Source of the DNA: Limnohabitans sp. T6-20
GTDB lineage: Bacteria; Pseudomonadota; Gammaproteobacteria; Burkholderiales; Burkholderiaceae_C
Direction of reading: 5' to 3'
Length of the DNA: 64,000 bases
Assembly (NCBI RefSeq): GCF_003063505.1
Contig: NZ_NERW01000001.1
Location: 488,501-552,500, forward strand
The translations under genes were made by a program, and so were the position numbers. The notes beneath the pieces are model-generated. The model saw only the letters and a program-made list of their open reading frames with translations. It did no database searches and had not been told where the DNA came from. The number at the start of each line of letters is the position of its first letter. Within the stretch, counting starts at the first letter, position 1. Positions 1-8,720 of the stretch are shown piece after piece.

Positions 1-806
1 GTCAGCGCCATGGCGAAGTAATGCAAGGTCTCGCCGCCAAACAGCAACATCGAGAGCACCATGATCTGCGTCGATCCGTGGGTGATGATGGTGCGGCTGA
101 TGGTGGAGGTGATCGCGTTGTCGATGATCTCGACCGTGTTCATCTTGCGGTAACGGCGGAAGTTCTCACGAATCCGGTCAAAAATCACCACCGATTCGTT
201 CACCGAGTAACCCAGCACCGCCAGCACAGCCGCCAACACCGCCAGCGAAAACTCCCACTGGAAGAAGGCGAAAAAGCCCAAGATGATGATCACATCGTGC
301 AAGTTGGCAATGATGGCCGAGACGGCAAACTTCCACTCGAAGCGGATCGCCAAATAAATCACGATGCCGATCACCACAAAAGCCAGGGCCTTCAAACCGT
401 CTTGCGCCAACTCGTCACCCACTTGGGGACCCACAAACTCGGTGCGACGCAAAGTCACATCGGCGTTGTCGGCCTTGAGCGCCGTCAGCACCTTCTCGCT
501 CTGCTGGGCCGAGCTCACACCCTTTTGCGCAGGCAAACGGATCATCACATCGCGGGCCGTGCCAAAGTTCTGCACTTGCACCTCGCTGAACCCGAGCGTG
601 CTCACCGTGCCGCGCACTTTGTTCAGGTCAGCCGGCTGGCTGTAGCTGACTTCCATCAGCGTGCCACCCGTGAACTCCACCGACAAATGCAGACCCCGAC
701 TGAACAGGAAAAACACCGCCAGTGCAAACGTAATGAAGGAGATCGCGTTGAAAACCAACGCGTTCTTCATGAACGGAATGTCTTTTCTGATTTTGAATAA
801 TTCCAT
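1..806 (-). CDS. secF: Protein translocase subunit SecF (3' end outside window)
   Basis: Inner-membrane subunit of the SecDF-YajC complex, which uses the proton motive force to help preproteins leave SecYEG on the periplasmic side. About 268 residues are visible; the C-terminus lies beyond the left edge. The first membrane segment is at about residues 17-36, the FTGG motif of the first periplasmic region at 45-48, and the family signature IFDRIREN at 208-215. The start at 806 is preceded by an AAGGGG Shine-Dalgarno sequence. It follows secD by 13 bases in the same direction, the standard order in Proteobacteria. No oddities are visible in the part present. Confidence 0.96.
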   Translation of the reverse strand, partial: MELFKIRKDIPFMKNALVFNAISFITFALAVFFLFSRGLHLSVEFTGGTLMEVSYSQPADLNKVRGTVSTLGFSEVQVQNFGTARDVMIRLPAQKGVSSAQQSEKVLTALKADNADVTLRRTEFVGPQVGDELAQDGLKALAFVVIGIVIYLAIRFEWKFAVSAIIANLHDVIIILGFFAFFQWEFSLAVLAAVLAVLGYSVNESVVIFDRIRENFRRYRKMNTVEIIDNAITSTISRTIITHGSTQIMVLSMLLFGGETLHYFAMAL

Positions 807-819
807 GATCCGTTCCCCT

Positions 820-2700
820 TCAGTCGGCTTTCACCGCAGAGCCGCCTTCAGGCCGCCACACCGTGCCAATCGACACCGATTTGAGTTTTTTCTTGCCGCC
901 GTACCAGAGGTTGACCAGCCCGCGCGAGAAGAACACGGCCGAGAACATGCTCGTCAAAATGCCGATGCAATGCACCACCGCAAAACCGCGCACCGGACCG
1001 GAGCCAAAGGCCAGCAAAGCCACACCCGCAATCAGCGTGGTGATGTTGGAGTCAAAAATCGTGGCCCAGGCGCGGTCGTAACCGGCGTGGATGGCCGCCT
1101 GCGGGCTGGCCCCGTTGCGCAGCTCTTCACGCACGCGCTCGTTGATCAGCACGTTCGAGTCGATCGCCATACCCAAAGCCAGCGCCATCGCGGCCATACC
1201 GGGCAAGGTCAAAGTGGCTTGCAACATCGACAAGATGGCCACCAAAAACAGCAGGTTCACACCCAGCGCAATGCCGGAAAACAAACCAAACACCGCGTAA
1301 TAAACCACCATGAAGGCCACGATGACCAGGAAACCCCAGGTCACGCTGTTGAAGCCTTTGGCGATGTTTTCTGCACCCAAGCTGGGGCCAATGGTGCGCT
1401 CTTCGATGATCTCCATCGGCGCAGCCAAAGAACCTGCGCGCAGCAGCAGCGCCGTGTCGTTGGCTTCGGCTGTGGTCATGCGGCCCGAAATCTGCACGCG
1501 CCCACCGCCAATTTCTGCGCGGATCACGGGGGCCGTGACCACTTCGCCCTTGCCCTTTTCGAACAAGATGATGGCCATGCGTTTGCCCACATTGTCACGG
1601 GTCACATCCTTGAAGATGCGGGCGCCTTTGGCGTCGAGTGTCAGGTTAACCACCGGCTCTTGCGTCTGGCCATCAAAGCCGGGCTGGGCATCGGTCAGGT
1701 TGTCACCCGTCAACACCACCTGCTTTTTGACGATCAAAGGTCGGCCATCGCGCTCTTGGTATCGCTCAGCGCCAAACGGCACGATGCCGCCAGCCTGCTC
1801 AGCGCCGCGCGCTTCGGTGCTCTCGTCCACCATGCGCACCTCAAGGGTGGCAGTGCGGCCCAAAATGTCTTTGGCCTTGGCCGTGTCCTGCACACCGGGC
1901 AACTGCACCACGATGCGGTCCAGCCCCTGCTGCTGGATCACCGGCTCGGCCACGCCGAGTTCGTTGATCCGGTTGTGCAGCGTGGTGATGTTTTGCTTCA
2001 AAGCCTGCTCTTGCACCTTGCGGGCAGCTTCGGGCTTGATGCTTGCAGTGAGACGGAACTCGCTGCCCTCTGCCACTTCCTGCGTTTGCAAATCGGCAAA
2101 CTGGGCCGACAACACGCGCTTGGCAGCTTCGAGCTGCTGGGCATCGCGCAAACGGATTTCGATCGCCTGGCCATTGCGGCTGATGCCGCCATGGCGCACG
2201 TCTTTTTCGCGCAGCAAACTGCGCAAATCACCCGCCAGAGATTCCACGCGTTGCGTCAAGGCGGCTTGCATGTCGACCTGCAACATGAAGTGCACGCCAC
2301 CGCGCAAGTCCAGACCCAAATACATGGGGGAAGCATGCAATGACGTCAGCCAGGCTGGCGAGCGCGACACCAAGTTCAAGGCCACCACAAACTGCGGATC
2401 GGCCCCCTCGGGAATCAGCGCCTTCTGAATCGCGTCCTTGGCCTTGAGCTGCTGGTCGGTGTTCTCGAAACGGGCCCGGATCGAGCCGCCCTCCAAGGTC
2501 ACCGTTTGGACATTGACCGAAGCCGACTTCAGGGCATCTTCGACCTTTTGCAAAGTTGAGGTGTCGACCTTGATGGTCGCCTTGCCAGAAGACACCTGCA
2601 CCGCAGGGGCTTCACCAAAAAAGTTGGGCAGGGTGTAGACCACTCCCAGCAACATGGCGATCACGATGATCGCGTACTTCCAGACCGGGTAACGGTTCAT
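820..2700 (-). CDS. secD: Protein translocase subunit SecD
   Basis: Large subunit of the SecDF proton-driven export motor in the inner membrane. The 626-residue length is normal for the family. An N-terminal membrane anchor (about residues 8-25) is followed by the D1 motif GLDLRGG (129-135), the large periplasmic P1 region, and a C-terminal block of five membrane segments. That block contains AIDSNVLINERVREE, the counterpart of the SecF IFDRIREN signature. It sits between yajC (33 bases upstream) and secF (13 bases downstream), so the three genes are presumably one transcript. Identity is secure from motifs and context. Confidence 0.97.
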   Translation of the reverse strand: MNRYPVWKYAIIVIAMLLGVVYTLPNFFGEAPAVQVSSGKATIKVDTSTLQKVEDALKSASVNVQTVTLEGGSIRARFENTDQQLKAKDAIQKALIPEGADPQFVVALNLVSRSPAWLTSLHASPMYLGLDLRGGVHFMLQVDMQAALTQRVESLAGDLRSLLREKDVRHGGISRNGQAIEIRLRDAQQLEAAKRVLSAQFADLQTQEVAEGSEFRLTASIKPEAARKVQEQALKQNITTLHNRINELGVAEPVIQQQGLDRIVVQLPGVQDTAKAKDILGRTATLEVRMVDESTEARGAEQAGGIVPFGAERYQERDGRPLIVKKQVVLTGDNLTDAQPGFDGQTQEPVVNLTLDAKGARIFKDVTRDNVGKRMAIILFEKGKGEVVTAPVIRAEIGGGRVQISGRMTTAEANDTALLLRAGSLAAPMEIIEERTIGPSLGAENIAKGFNSVTWGFLVIVAFMVVYYAVFGLFSGIALGVNLLFLVAILSMLQATLTLPGMAAMALALGMAIDSNVLINERVREELRNGASPQAAIHAGYDRAWATIFDSNITTLIAGVALLAFGSGPVRGFAVVHCIGILTSMFSAVFFSRGLVNLWYGGKKKLKSVSIGTVWRPEGGSAVKAD

Positions 2701-2733
2701 AGTGACTCGCGTGCAGGGTGAAAAACCAGAGAA

Positions 2734-3066
2734 TTACTTGAGGCTGCCTTTGGGCAAAACCTGAACCACAGCACTGCGCTGCAATTGCACTTCGACACCA
2801 GCAGTCAATTCAACGCCAATGTAGGCGTCGCCGATTTTGCTGACCTTGCCGAGCAAACCACCTGCGGTCACCACCTCGTCACCTTTGGCCAAGGCGTCGA
2901 TCATGCTGCGGTGCTCTTTCTGCTTTTTCATCTGGGGGCGGATCATGACGAAATACAGCACCGCAAACATCAACAACAAAGGCAGCATGCTCATCAAAGT
3001 GGACTGCATGTCGCCACCAGCGGCAGCGGCTGGAGCGGTCTGGGCAAAAGCGGAAGAAATGAACAT
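2734..3066 (-). CDS. yajC: Preprotein translocase accessory subunit YajC
   Basis: Small single-span membrane protein that associates with SecDF. The 110-residue product has one hydrophobic segment at about 24-42, then MIRPQMKKQKEHR, a typical YajC cytoplasmic junction, and a C-terminal beta-rich domain with the GDEVVTAGGLLGKV motif. I chose the start at 3066 because the protein then begins MFISSAFAQ with family length; an in-frame upstream extension adds residues with no family resemblance. It is the first gene of yajC-secD-secF here. The divergent EamA gene starts about 190 bases away, so promoters for both directions should lie in 3067-3253. Confidence 0.95.
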   Translation of the reverse strand: MFISSAFAQTAPAAAAGGDMQSTLMSMLPLLLMFAVLYFVMIRPQMKKQKEHRSMIDALAKGDEVVTAGGLLGKVSKIGDAYIGVELTAGVEVQLQRSAVVQVLPKGSLK

Positions 3067-3253
3067 GGAAGCTCCACAAAAGGCAAATTCGGGTTTGATC
3101 GGGTGACGCGTGTGCGCCCCGCGGACGAAGCCGCCATTGTATGCGGCGCTATGATCGCCCCCAAAGCCCTTTTCCGGCACGGTCCACCCCACCCAAAGCA
3201 CCCTGGCCGTGCGCCATCCGGCGGGCCAAAATGACCCCTTCGCCATGCCCGCC

Positions 3254-4147
3254 ATGGCTTTTCACCCCCGAAAGAGGCCTCCTTTGAATTTGCGTTTGTG
3301 GGCCATGCTGGCCTTGTTGGGCAGTCTGGTGTCTTTGGCCGTGGGCACCTCGTTTGCCAAAAGCCTGTTTCCGGCGCTGGGCGCCGAAGGCACCACGGCT
3401 TACCGCCTGGTGTTTGCCACGCTGATGCTGATGGCCGTGTTCCGGCCCTGGCGTCGCCAATGGGTCTGGGCAGACGCCCTGCCGCTGTGCTTGTATGGCG
3501 TCACGCTCGGCGTCATGAATCTGCTGTTTTACAGCGCCATCAAGACCATCCCCTTTGGCGTGGCGATTGCCATCGAATTCACGGGCCCGCTGGCCGTCGC
3601 TGTCTGGACCTCCAAAAAGGCCAGCGACTGGCTTTGGGTGGCGCTGGCCATTTTGGGTTTGGGCTTGCTGTTGCCGCTACCCGGTGCCAATGCCGCCACC
3701 GCGCTCGACCCCTTGGGCATGGGTCTGGCGCTGGCGGCAGGGGTTTGCTGGGCGCTTTATATTGTGTTCGGGCAGCGCGTGGCCCTGCGTTACGGCAGCC
3801 TGGCCACCCCCATGGGCATGCTCGCCGCCTCGCTGGTGGTGGCGCCCATTGGTGTGCTTCATGCGGGCAGCGCCTTGCTCAACCCTCAATTTTTGCTGGC
3901 TGGCTTGGCCGTCGCCCTGATGTCGAGCGCCATTCCTTATGCGTTGGAAATGTTTGCGCTCAACCACCTGCCCAAAAACACCTTCAGCATCTTGCTCAGC
4001 CTAGAGCCTGCCGTGGGTGCGCTGGCGGGTTGGCTGGTTTTGTCCGAAAGCCTCACCGTTTTGCAGGGGCTGGCCATTGCCATGGTCATGACCGCCTCGA
4101 TGGGCACCGCCTGGTCGGCCGGGCGCTCCAAGTCAACCCCGGCTTAA
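3254..4147 (+). CDS. EamA/RhtA-type DMT family exporter
   Basis: Inner-membrane transporter of the drug/metabolite superfamily. The sequence resembles threonine/homoserine exporter RhtA, but the substrate cannot be read from it. The 297-residue product shows about ten hydrophobic segments arranged as two EamA repeats. The first repeat includes the conserved stretch after TTAYRLVFATLML, and the second includes PYALEMFALNHLPKNTFSILLSLEPA split across a membrane segment, a region typical of RhtA-like members. The start is uncertain: ATGs at 3209, 3245 and 3254 and a TTG near 3287 share the frame. I prefer 3254 because the hydrophobic part begins shortly after it. It is monocistronic and convergent with the next gene. 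Confidence 0.85.
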   Translation: MAFHPRKRPPLNLRLWAMLALLGSLVSLAVGTSFAKSLFPALGAEGTTAYRLVFATLMLMAVFRPWRRQWVWADALPLCLYGVTLGVMNLLFYSAIKTIPFGVAIAIEFTGPLAVAVWTSKKASDWLWVALAILGLGLLLPLPGANAATALDPLGMGLALAAGVCWALYIVFGQRVALRYGSLATPMGMLAASLVVAPIGVLHAGSALLNPQFLLAGLAVALMSSAIPYALEMFALNHLPKNTFSILLSLEPAVGALAGWLVLSESLTVLQGLAIAMVMTASMGTAWSAGRSKSTPA

Positions 4148-4198
4148 CGGCAATCTGCTGCCAAGCAGGGCCGACGCCCACCTGAAGCCCGGCAGCGC

Positions 4199-5497
4199 TT
4201 ACTTGGCTTTGGGCGCTTGCGCTGCAGGTTCTTTGGCAGGCGGTTCTTTGGGTGCGGCCGCCTCCGGCTTGGCAGGCTCAACCTTGGGGGCTTCGGACTT
4301 GGCGGCCTCTGGTTTGGCCGCTTCTGGCTTGGGTGCCTCTGGCTTTGGCACCTCGGGTTTGGGCGCTTCCAGTTTGACTTCCGGCTTGGCTTGTTCAGCC
4401 TTGTCTTCTTTGGGCTTGTCCGCAGCAGGCTTGTCGTCTTTGGCTTTGCCCTCTTCGGCCTTGCCATCGGCTTTGGGGTCACTCTTGAGCTTTTCCAGCT
4501 GCTTGAGCAACCAGCTGCGTTTTGCCAGCCGCTCTTCTTCTTTGCGTTCGATCTCTTTCAAGCGCTTGGCGCGTTCAGCCTCCGCCTTTTCCTTGCGCTC
4601 ACGGGCTTGCGCGGCTTTGGCTTCTAGTGCCAACTGCACCTCGCGCAAACGCGCCTCCTCTTCGGCCTTGACCTTGGCGGCCTCTTCGGCCAGCAATTGG
4701 GCTTGGCGAGCCCGCTCCTGCTTTTGGCGTCCAGCTTTGGCCGCAGATGTTTCACGCACACCCGTGCCCCAAGGCTGCTGATCGAGCTGGCGACGGATCA
4801 CGGCCTCTGTCGTGATGGGCACGGCCTTGCCCTTTTCTGTGGCGGTGAAGAAGCCTTCACAACGGGTTTTCAGGCCACCGGGCAAAGTGCAGGGAAAGTT
4901 CTGGGCATTTTGTTCGCCCCAGGCTTTTTTCTGGGCCACGAAGTCGTCGCAGCGGCTCATGGCCCGCTGGATTTTGCGATCCTCGGGGCTAGCTTCCCTG
5001 TCGGCCATGTCGAACCACTCGTAGCGGACACGGTCCAACTGCAAGGCCGTGCGCACGCACTGCGCCTTGGCCGGGTCCATGGCCATGAAGGTGTTGCGCC
5101 AGCCCGCGCGCAAAGCAGCGTTGTCCTCCACCACCGCAAACTGGGTTCGCCCCTGCGTAGGGCAGGCATTGATCGCCACATCATTGACCCGCTTGAACCT
5201 GCCACGCCAAGTGACCGTGACCGACTCCACATCCTGGGGCGTGATGTCGATGCGCGCCTCAAAGAAGGGCGCTTGCACCTCCCGCTCCACGCTGGCTTGG
5301 CCCTGAATTGAAATTTCGAGGTTACACACCTGCTCGGCGTTTTGCACACGCGCCGCCACCAGCACCGAGTTGGGCTGGCCTGCCAACAACTGGTACTGCC
5401 CAGCCTGCGCAGGCACGGCCAAAGCCAGCCAGCCGCAAGCGAAGGCCACCCAATGGCCCGCCTTCATGATGCGATGGAGAATAGAAATTGATTGCAT
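4199..5497 (-). CDS. Secreted protein with coiled coil and Lys/Pro/Glu/Ala-rich tail, function unknown
   Basis: I do not recognise a family. The protein (432 residues from the start at 5497; an alternative start at 5467 gives MKAGHWVAFACG) begins with a signal peptide ending near AQAG. A globular region of about 200 residues follows, with several cysteines (for example VCNLE, INACP, CVRTA, SRCDD, FPCTL, TRCEGFF). Next comes a highly charged, Glu/Lys/Arg-rich alpha-helical region predicted as coiled coil, and finally about 90 residues of PKPEAPKPEAAKPEA-type repeats. The tail is reminiscent of TonB-like or other cell-wall-spanning linkers, but no membrane anchor or TonB C-terminal domain is present. 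It lies 44 bases downstream of the crotonase gene at 5542, so it may be read through from the catabolic operon. Confidence 0.7.
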   Translation of the reverse strand: MQSISILHRIMKAGHWVAFACGWLALAVPAQAGQYQLLAGQPNSVLVAARVQNAEQVCNLEISIQGQASVEREVQAPFFEARIDITPQDVESVTVTWRGRFKRVNDVAINACPTQGRTQFAVVEDNAALRAGWRNTFMAMDPAKAQCVRTALQLDRVRYEWFDMADREASPEDRKIQRAMSRCDDFVAQKKAWGEQNAQNFPCTLPGGLKTRCEGFFTATEKGKAVPITTEAVIRRQLDQQPWGTGVRETSAAKAGRQKQERARQAQLLAEEAAKVKAEEEARLREVQLALEAKAAQARERKEKAEAERAKRLKEIERKEEERLAKRSWLLKQLEKLKSDPKADGKAEEGKAKDDKPAADKPKEDKAEQAKPEVKLEAPKPEVPKPEAPKPEAAKPEAAKSEAPKVEPAKPEAAAPKEPPAKEPAAQAPKAK

Positions 5498-5541
5498 GAC
5501 AGATAAGCATCGGCTCCAAACGCCAATACTTGATAGCCCCG

Positions 5542-6330
5542 TCACCGCCCCACAAAAACCGGCTTGCGCCGTTCGGCAAATGCAGCGCGCCCTTCGGCAA
5601 AGTCGGCGCTGCGGCTGGTCATGTGCTCGCGCTCGCGCAAAAGGGCCACATCGGCCTGCCCGGTTTCGATCTCGCGCAACGACTTTTTGGTTTCCTGCAC
5701 CGCCAACGGGGCCAAGGCCAGAATGTCCTGCACCAGCGCTTGCAAGGTGGCATCCCATTGCGCTGGCGTCACCAACGCCTCAAACAAGCCCATCGCATTG
5801 AGCTGCTCCGCCGAAAAAGGCCGGGCTGTCAAAAACGCCCGCTTCGCACCCGCCAACCCAAAACGGCTCACATAACGCTGCAAACCGCTGGGGTAATAGT
5901 GCAAACCCAGCGCCGTGGCGGGCATGCGCCACTCGATGCCCTGCAACCCGATACGCAAATCACAGGCCAGCACCACATCGGTCGCACCGCCATACACGCT
6001 GCCGTTCAAGGCGCAAATGGTCACGGGGCGCAGCGCGGCCAGCGCGTCGGGGATTTCCTCAAAAAACGACGAACCATGGCCCGGCTCATCGAACCCACCA
6101 ATGTCATAACCCGCACAAAACACCGGCTTGGGCTGCCCGCCCGTGTGGGCGGTCAGCACCAGCACGCGCACATCGGGCTGCTGGTTGACGGCTTCAAAAT
6201 GCGCCAGCAAAGCCTTGAGGTCCGCGTTTTCCAGACGGTTGCGCTGCGCCGGACGGTTCAAGGTGATGGTGGCCACGCCGCCTTCAATGTGCAGAACGGG
6301 GGCGGAAGGTGATGCCAACAAGTCGGTCAT
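5542..6330 (-). CDS. Enoyl-CoA hydratase/isomerase family protein (atypical active site)
   Basis: Crotonase-fold protein of 262 residues, expected to act on an acyl-CoA in the cytoplasm. The oxyanion-hole motifs are visible: FCAGYDIGGF in the first half and GSVYGGATDVVLACDLRIG in the middle. The two catalytic glutamates of canonical hydratases are not conserved: the first aligns with Asp in GGATDV, and the second position reads PATALGL instead of PExxLGL. The reaction may therefore be isomerisation, hydrolysis or C-C cleavage rather than hydration. The start at 6330 (MTDLLASP) is preferred over 6363. It is the last catabolic gene of the leftward arm, 60 bases after a Bug receptor gene. Confidence 0.82.
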   Translation of the reverse strand: MTDLLASPSAPVLHIEGGVATITLNRPAQRNRLENADLKALLAHFEAVNQQPDVRVLVLTAHTGGQPKPVFCAGYDIGGFDEPGHGSSFFEEIPDALAALRPVTICALNGSVYGGATDVVLACDLRIGLQGIEWRMPATALGLHYYPSGLQRYVSRFGLAGAKRAFLTARPFSAEQLNAMGLFEALVTPAQWDATLQALVQDILALAPLAVQETKKSLREIETGQADVALLREREHMTSRSADFAEGRAAFAERRKPVFVGR

Positions 6331-6390
6331 GAATCGGGGTGTTTCAAAAAATAGGGACGCCATGGTCGCACAGCCTTTAGGGGGCAACGC

Positions 6391-7374
6391 TCAGTCTTCA
6401 GGCGTGAAGCCAGAGACCTTGACCACATCGCCCCAGCGCTTCAGATCGGCCTGGAGTTGCTGGGTGAATTCTTTCACGCTTTCGCCCGCGCCCACCTCAA
6501 AAGACGCCTTGGTCAGCGCCTCCTGCAAGGCTTTGGCCTTGAGGGCTTCGCGCACGGCCGCATGCAAACGGCTGACCGCTTCACCCGAAGCCCGGGCGGG
6601 CAAAAACACGCCAAACCATTCGACCGCCTGCGCTGCCGACAGGCCCACTTCGGCCAGTGTGGGCACATCGGGCAGCAAGGCGCTGCGCACCGGGCCGCTC
6701 ACGGCCAATGCCCGCAGTTTGCCTGACTGGATGTGTGGCAAGGCGTTGGAAATCACACCCACATTGGCCGCCACCTGACCGCCCAACAGATCGGACATCG
6801 CCGGGGCCGCGCCCTTGTAGGCCACATGGGTCAGCTCGATGCCTGCCGCCTTGCCCAGCGCCACCCCGGTGAAATGCGGAATGGAACCCGCGCCCGAGGA
6901 GCCGTAACTGGCCAGATGCGGCGAGGCTTTGGCCCAAGCCACAAAATCGGCCATGCGCTTGACCGATGCAGGCACCTGCGGCCCCACCGTGACCACAAAT
7001 TGGGCTGCACCCAGCTTGGCCACGGGGGCGAAGTCTTGCAAGGGCTGGTAGCTCAGCTGGCGGTAGATGTGCGGGTAAACCACCATCATCGAGGCCGGCG
7101 TGACCGCCAGCACCGAGCCATCGGCTTCGGCGTTTTTAAGCTGCTCCAGCGCAATGCGGCCACCCGCGCCGGGCTTGTTGTCCACAATGACTTGCGCGCC
7201 ATAACCCGTCAATTGCAAAGCCAATGCACGGGCCAGCAAATCGGCCGATCCGCCGGGTGGAAAACCCACCAGAATGCGCACGGTTTTGGGCAAGGTCTGG
7301 GCTTGCAGCCCTGTGCCCGCCAAGGACAACAAGGCACCGGCAGCAGCCCCTGTGAATGCACGGCGGTGGATCAT
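6391..7374 (-). CDS. Bug/TctC-type periplasmic substrate-binding protein
   Basis: Periplasmic receptor of the tripartite tricarboxylate transporter family, 327 residues. It has a Tat-like/Sec signal peptide (MIHRRAFTGAAAGALLSLAG, cleavage near LQAQ) and the Bug ligand-loop signatures VGFPPGGSADLLAR and VDNKPGAGGR. Bug proteins commonly bind carboxylates, including aromatic acids. No TctA/TctB membrane partners are encoded in the window, so the receptor must use components located elsewhere or serve a sensing role. It follows the third RraA gene by 19 bases and is one of three Bug genes in the catabolic island. The start at 7374 places the signal peptide correctly. Confidence 0.93.
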   Translation of the reverse strand: MIHRRAFTGAAAGALLSLAGTGLQAQTLPKTVRILVGFPPGGSADLLARALALQLTGYGAQVIVDNKPGAGGRIALEQLKNAEADGSVLAVTPASMMVVYPHIYRQLSYQPLQDFAPVAKLGAAQFVVTVGPQVPASVKRMADFVAWAKASPHLASYGSSGAGSIPHFTGVALGKAAGIELTHVAYKGAAPAMSDLLGGQVAANVGVISNALPHIQSGKLRALAVSGPVRSALLPDVPTLAEVGLSAAQAVEWFGVFLPARASGEAVSRLHAAVREALKAKALQEALTKASFEVGAGESVKEFTQQLQADLKRWGDVVKVSGFTPED

Positions 7375-7393
7375 CGCGGTCTTCCTTTCAAAA

Positions 7394-8059
7394 TCAAACA
7401 CCCCAACCATACACGGCCAGGGTGGTCTCACCGGCTTGCAGGCGTTGGCAAATCTCGGCTTCCTCCTGCTCACGGCGCACACCGGCGGCCACCACCTCAG
7501 CGGCTTTGGCTTGCGGAATCACCACCACGCCGTCGCCATCGCCCACCACCAGATCGCCCGCATGCACCGTGATGTCGCCGATCATCACCGGGTGGTTGAT
7601 CCAGCCGGTGGCCCCAAAGTCCTTGCCTGTGCCACGGATGCACAGGCCCCGCGAGAACACCGGAAAGCCCATCTGCGCAATCAGCGCGCCGTCGCGCACA
7701 CAGGCATCGATCACCAGTCCGGCCAGACCGCGTGTCTGCGCCATGGTGCCCATGATCTCGCCCCAGTAACCGTGCTCATAAGCGCCGTTGGCAAACACCA
7801 CCATCACATCGCCGGGTTGCGAGATGGCCAGCGCCCGGTGCAGCCAGAGGTTGTCGCCGCCGGGCGAATGCACCGTGAGCGCCTGCCCGCAGGTCTTGAA
7901 AGCGCTGGAGACCGGCTTGATGGCCGAGGGCAGCGCGCCAATCTTCTTGCCCGCTTCGTGAAGCGTGGCCGTGGGCAAGGTGCGCGCCTGTGCGATCAGC
8001 TCAGCGCTCAGGCGCGGCACATCGGTGCGGGTGGTCAGGGCCGGGTTGACTGTGTTCAT
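7394..8059 (-). CDS. RraA family protein, probable 4-carboxy-4-hydroxy-2-oxoadipate-type aldolase/oxaloacetate decarboxylase (copy 3)
   Basis: 221-residue RraA-fold protein. Members with an intact Arg-Asp pair are divalent-metal class II aldolases that split 4-hydroxy-4-methyl- or 4-carboxy-4-hydroxy-2-oxoadipate to pyruvate plus a 2-oxo acid, the last step of protocatechuate 4,5-cleavage and gallate pathways. The pair is present in VIDACVRDGALI, and the loop GEIMGTMAQTRG that holds the 2-oxo acid is also visible. Its start overlaps the stop of the preceding RraA gene by four bases (ATGA), suggesting translational coupling. This copy most resembles the ProA/LigK type (ATLHEAGKKIGALPSAIKPV near the N-terminus). 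The exact substrate is inferred from context. Confidence 0.85.
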   Translation of the reverse strand: MNTVNPALTTRTDVPRLSAELIAQARTLPTATLHEAGKKIGALPSAIKPVSSAFKTCGQALTVHSPGGDNLWLHRALAISQPGDVMVVFANGAYEHGYWGEIMGTMAQTRGLAGLVIDACVRDGALIAQMGFPVFSRGLCIRGTGKDFGATGWINHPVMIGDITVHAGDLVVGDGDGVVVIPQAKAAEVVAAGVRREQEEAEICQRLQAGETTLAVYGWGV

Positions 8060-8718
8060 TTCTCGCTCCGGGTTTGCAGCTGGTGGTATTTGAACTGTTG
8101 GCGCGCTTCATCGAGGCGCATGCCGCTGCGCGCCGCTGCGCGGATCTGGTTTTCGGCGGCCTCGATCTCTTCGGCCACTTTGAGCACTTCGTCCTCGTGC
8201 TCCTTGGGGATCACCACCACGCCATCGGTGTCGCCCTTGAGGATGTCGCCGGGGGCCACGCGCGCTTCACCGATGTTGACCGGGATGCCGGTGGCTTCGA
8301 CTTGCACGCGGTCTTTGCCGGTGCGCATCCAGCTGTCTTTGGAAAAGATCGGGTAGCCCAGCGACAGGCACAGGTGCGTGTCGCGGTTGATGCCGTTGAT
8401 CACGGTGCCTGCGATGCCCCGGCGGTGCGCGATCTCGGTCAGGATGTCGCCCCACACGGTGCAGTCGTCGCGGCCGTTGTTGTCGAGCACGATGACGCTG
8501 CCCGGGGCCACATCGTCGATGTAGTCGCCCACCGTGCCGCAGGGCTTGCCGGCCGGGCCGTATTTGAGGGTCCAGGCGCGCCCGGCCATGCGAAAGTCGG
8601 TGTCACGCGGCTTGATCTTGTAGCACTGGCCGATGATGCCCAGTTTGTCGAGCGCATCCGACAAGGTGGCGGTGTCGAGTTTCGCAGCGCGGTCGACGTT
8701 GTGGTCTTGTGTTGTCAC
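8056..8718 (-). CDS. RraA family protein, probable class II aldolase/decarboxylase (copy 2)
   Basis: 220-residue RraA-fold protein between two paralogues. The catalytic Arg-Asp pair is present in VINGINRDTHLC, and the WGDILTEIAHRRG segment corresponds to the metal/2-oxo-acid loop. It differs clearly from its neighbours over most of its length, so the triplet is not a recent tandem duplication. The gene starts 2 bases after the stop of copy 1 and overlaps copy 3 by 4 bases. True RNase E inhibitor function (E. coli RraA) is unlikely because of the surrounding catabolic genes and the retained aldolase residues. Confidence 0.84.
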   Translation of the reverse strand: MTTQDHNVDRAAKLDTATLSDALDKLGIIGQCYKIKPRDTDFRMAGRAWTLKYGPAGKPCGTVGDYIDDVAPGSVIVLDNNGRDDCTVWGDILTEIAHRRGIAGTVINGINRDTHLCLSLGYPIFSKDSWMRTGKDRVQVEATGIPVNIGEARVAPGDILKGDTDGVVVIPKEHEDEVLKVAEEIEAAENQIRAAARSGMRLDEARQQFKYHQLQTRSEK

Positions 8719-8720
8719 GT

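Noticed and set aside
661..2343. Long open frame on the plus strand opposite secD
   Set aside because: It is a high-GC antisense shadow: rich in His, Arg and Gln, without family resemblance, and lying over a secure secD. Similar long antisense frames opposite gyrB (35014-36642) and opposite the Kef antiporter (52577 onward) were rejected for the same reason.
4260..4440. Short tandem repeats in non-coding DNA
   Set aside because: They encode the PKPEA-type tail of the secreted protein on the minus strand, so they are a protein repeat and not a DNA element.
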